Of a stretch of 15,445 bases of DNA, positions 13,433 to 15,445 are shown piece by piece; position 1 is the first letter of the stretch; the number at the start of each line of letters is the position of its first letter. The stretch is from an uncultured Spirochaetia bacterium (GTDB lineage: Bacteria > Spirochaetota > UBA4802 > JAGODF01). The position numbers were made by a program, and so were the translations under genes. Under the pieces are notes generated by a model. That model made no database searches, was not told the DNA's origin, and worked only from the letters and a program-made list of their open reading frames with translations. The stretch lies in NCBI GenBank assembly GCA_937967705.1, contig CALCJG010000277.1, positions 1 through 15,445 of the forward strand, written 5' to 3'.

Positions 13433-14710
13433 CTACAGTTCCGCGACATTTTCAAAAGCGGGACGCTCATCCCCTCCCTGAAGGACCCCCTTGTCATACT
13501 TGCCGGAAACCTCTTCGTCATCATCCCCCTTGCCCGCTGAGGAATCCTTTTTCATCACGAGATCCTCGTCATCCGCATCGTCGGAACGTTCTTCCTTGTC
13601 CTCATCCAGTGCCTTGGGAACCTTCTGGCTCTGTATGCGGTAGAGGAGTTCCTTGGTACTCATATTCTTCCACTCACTGGCGATATTAGCATATTTCCCG
13701 TTGGGGTAATTTCGCATGTACCGCTGAAATTCCCTGGCCGCCAGGTCGAATCTCTTTGTCAGGAAATAGGCATAACCCTTCTTGATCTGGGCGTCCTGAT
13801 CCTTCTGGTAGTAGGAGTTCGACAGGACACGGTTGAAATAGCTTATGGCGGTATCAAAGCTCTTCATTCCGTAATAGCTCTCCCCTATCCAGTAAAGGCT
13901 GTACTCCGAGCGGCTGTCAAAGGGAAAGTTCCTGAGAACCCGGTTGAAGAACCCGATAGCCCGGGAATAATGCCCCCTCCTGAAAGCGCTGAGGCCGCTT
14001 CTATAAGCCTGCTCCCTGTAAGCCATACGGACATCTCCGGTGTACTGACTGACGGCGCCGTAATATTTCAGAAAGTATTCGTAGAGATTATAGGCGTCTT
14101 CATCATATCCCATGCGCTTGTAGGCCCGTGCCTTGCCAAGAAGGGCCTCCTGGTTGGACCCCGATTCCTGTAAGGAAATATCGAACATGCGCTTGGCCCT
14201 GCCATACTGCCCCAGCTTGAGATATGTATGCCCCAGTTCGGTATAGATCCTGCCGCGAAAATCCTGGTTGGACGAGGTATTGAGCAGGGAATAGAGCTGA
14301 TGGATACCCTCCTCGGAATACTGTTTCAGAACATTGATATGGGCCAGGCGGACCAGTACGTCCTTCTTCATTTCCGGTGTAACGAGCCCTGAAGTATCTT
14401 TGGCAAGATAGCTGTATTTCAGATAAGCCAGACGATAGAGTTTGAGTTTTTCATAGCATTTTCCCGTCAGGAAATAGGCCTCGGGTATGGCCTTCGTCTC
14501 GGGATATCTGGCGATGACCTTGGAAAAAAGCGATATGGCCTGATTGATGGAATCCTTGTCGCCGGATTCATCCCCCCGCTCAAAAATAAGCCGTGCTTCG
14601 GCGATCATCTCCCGTGCCTCTCTTTCCGGACGGACATACCGGTCATAATAGAGAAAAAGTCCCACGCCCATGGTGATGAGCATGATACCCGCAATCACTT
14701 TCCAGTTCAT
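13433..14710 (-). CDS. Membrane-anchored TPR protein with acidic C-terminal tail
   Basis: A 425-residue protein with one N-terminal transmembrane helix (about 5-21, VIAGIMLITMGVGLFLY) and the bulk outside the cytoplasm, or a signal anchor. TPR-type repeats run from about 55 to 350: AISLFSKVIARYPETKAIPE, AYLKYSYLAKD, HTYLKLGQYGRAKRMFDIS, FFNRVLRNFPFDSRSEYS, SYFNRVLSNSYY and EFQRYMRNYPNGKYA. The ARYPET and RNYPNGKYA phrases recall the BamD/CpoB outer-membrane assembly type of TPR protein, but I cannot assign it to either. Residues about 372-425 are a low-complexity acidic tail (DEDKEERSDDADDEDL, GDDDEEVSG), probably disordered. GAGGAG eight bases before ATG 14710 fixes the start. It follows the Fn3-like gene after 65 bases that contain a strong hairpin. 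Confidence 0.85.
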   Translation of the reverse strand: MNWKVIAGIMLITMGVGLFLYYDRYVRPEREAREMIAEARLIFERGDESGDKDSINQAISLFSKVIARYPETKAIPEAYFLTGKCYEKLKLYRLAYLKYSYLAKDTSGLVTPEMKKDVLVRLAHINVLKQYSEEGIHQLYSLLNTSSNQDFRGRIYTELGHTYLKLGQYGRAKRMFDISLQESGSNQEALLGKARAYKRMGYDEDAYNLYEYFLKYYGAVSQYTGDVRMAYREQAYRSGLSAFRRGHYSRAIGFFNRVLRNFPFDSRSEYSLYWIGESYYGMKSFDTAISYFNRVLSNSYYQKDQDAQIKKGYAYFLTKRFDLAAREFQRYMRNYPNGKYANIASEWKNMSTKELLYRIQSQKVPKALDEDKEERSDDADDEDLVMKKDSSAGKGDDDEEVSGKYDKGVLQGGDERPAFENVAEL

Positions 14711-14748
14711 ATATGGCTCTCCTCAAATGGGATTTTACGGCAAGTCAC

Positions 14749-14767
14749 GCCGCCGAGCACCGGCGGC
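14749..14767 (-). other. GC-rich hairpin between the Fn3-like and TPR genes
   Basis: A perfect 7-bp all-GC stem (14749-14755 with 14761-14767) and a five-base loop, nine bases after the stop codon of the upstream gene. There is no T tract on either strand, so it is not a standard intrinsic terminator. It could be a transcript-stabilising or pausing hairpin that sets the ratio of the two proteins. Confidence 0.5.
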
Positions 14768-14775
14768 TTTACGGT

Positions 14776-15445
14776 CTATCGGATTCTCGAAAGGGCATAA
14801 CTGCTCCAGAACTTTGCCTCTTCCGGAAAATATTTCTTAACATCGGGGAGGAGCAGATAATCCAGTGCTTCCCTGTATTTCTTCATCTCTATATAAGAAC
14901 GTCCTATAAAGAGGCGGGCCTTCGCAGTGTCTGAGGCACTTTCGGATTCCCCTGTCACCTTCATCAGCTGCGATAGAGCAAGTCGGTATTCCCCCTTGAA
15001 AAAAGTCTTGCGCAGTATTTCGTCCACATTACCGTCCGCTTCCGCCGGTTCCTCCTCCTGGGCGAACTCCGGTTCTGTCCTGCCCTTTTTCACCATCACC
15101 GCTTTCCTGGTAATGTTAACACCGCTCTTGAAAGACTGACGTCCCTTGCCGGCAGAAACGAGGGCATAATAGTATCTGCCCGCCGGAGGCTCCCGATCCA
15201 CATATTGGCCTTCCTCAAGGGAAACGCTCCCCAAAACATCCAGGCCCTTCAGCGAACTGATACGCTTCAGCCGCTTGCTGGACCGCACAATCTGATATTC
15301 GCCGGAACCGCTGTCCCCGCGGGATCTCCACTTCACCTGAACGTCCTTACCGTCGAAACGGGCGCTTATGGCTGTGATACCGCTTTTTATCTTTCCCCCC
15401 GGAGGGTCTACGGTGTAATTGGCCCCTTCCACCAGTGCGGTATCA
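14776..15445 (-). CDS. Fn3-like/helical repeat protein (partial, N-terminus beyond right edge)
   Basis: The last 222 residues of a protein whose reading frame is still open at the right edge. The GTG at 15432 is not a convincing start because DTAL codons continue upstream in frame. Residues from about 25 to 120 of the visible part look like a fibronectin-III beta sandwich: VQVKWRSRG, EYQIVRSSK, QYVDREPPAGRYYYALVSAG. A charged linker follows (EPEFAQEEEPAEADG). The C-terminal region is helical and repeat-like (YRLALSQLMKVTG, ARLFIGRSYIEMKKYREALD), resembling one or two TPR units. This architecture and the TPR gene that follows suggest an envelope or extracytoplasmic protein whose signal peptide would be in the missing part. 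Function unknown. Confidence 0.7.
   Translation of the reverse strand, partial: DTALVEGANYTVDPPGGKIKSGITAISARFDGKDVQVKWRSRGDSGSGEYQIVRSSKRLKRISSLKGLDVLGSVSLEEGQYVDREPPAGRYYYALVSAGKGRQSFKSGVNITRKAVMVKKGRTEPEFAQEEEPAEADGNVDEILRKTFFKGEYRLALSQLMKVTGESESASDTAKARLFIGRSYIEMKKYREALDYLLLPDVKKYFPEEAKFWSSYALSRIR

Overview
The window is densely coded and carries 13 protein genes (two cut by the window edges) plus one tRNA. No gap between genes reaches 300 bases. I see no insertion sequence, CRISPR array, prophage gene or rRNA. The gene content points to an anaerobic bacterium with periplasmic and membrane-anchored TPR proteins, STAS/HATPase-type regulators and a tRNA without an encoded CCA end. A spirochaete (Spirochaetota) is my best guess at moderate-to-low confidence. 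A deltaproteobacterial-type anaerobe is not excluded, because there is no 16S or other phylogenetic marker here that I can place without a search.

Left part (1-2644, minus strand): a probable two-gene operon. A secreted alpha/beta hydrolase with a cysteine-rich insertion is followed by a large helical protein of unknown function that runs off the left edge.

Centre left (2858-8537): a strong sigma70-type promoter drives a PLP-dependent cysteine desulfurase-family protein (TIGR01977/EF2568-like) and, 37 bases later, a double-cubane-cluster anaerobic reductase (DCCP, HgdB/HgdC-type dehydratase superfamily). They end in a clear intrinsic terminator whose hairpin lies inside the last codons of a convergent LysR-type regulator. 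The LysR gene is the second gene of a minus-strand pair with a three-PAS membrane histidine kinase. The set looks like a sulfur- or selenium-linked redox module, but the ATPase that normally energises DCCP is not present here.

Centre right (8695-12401): serS and a strongly diverged RNA 3'-phosphate cyclase (RtcA) homologue form a minus-strand pair. They are flanked on the plus strand by a single-domain STAS protein and by an RsbW-like HATPase protein, which look like parts of a partner-switching circuit. The STAS and RtcA-like genes converge and share a TTATAA palindrome as stop codons.

Right part (12407-15445): tRNA-Phe(GAA) on the minus strand, a secreted TPR protein on the plus strand, then (minus) a membrane-anchored TPR protein preceded by a gene with a fibronectin-III-like segment that is cut by the right edge.

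The most interesting points are the DCCP module without its activator next to a cysteine desulfurase, and the RtcA homologue that has lost the glycine-rich motif but keeps the catalytic histidine and is coupled to serS.
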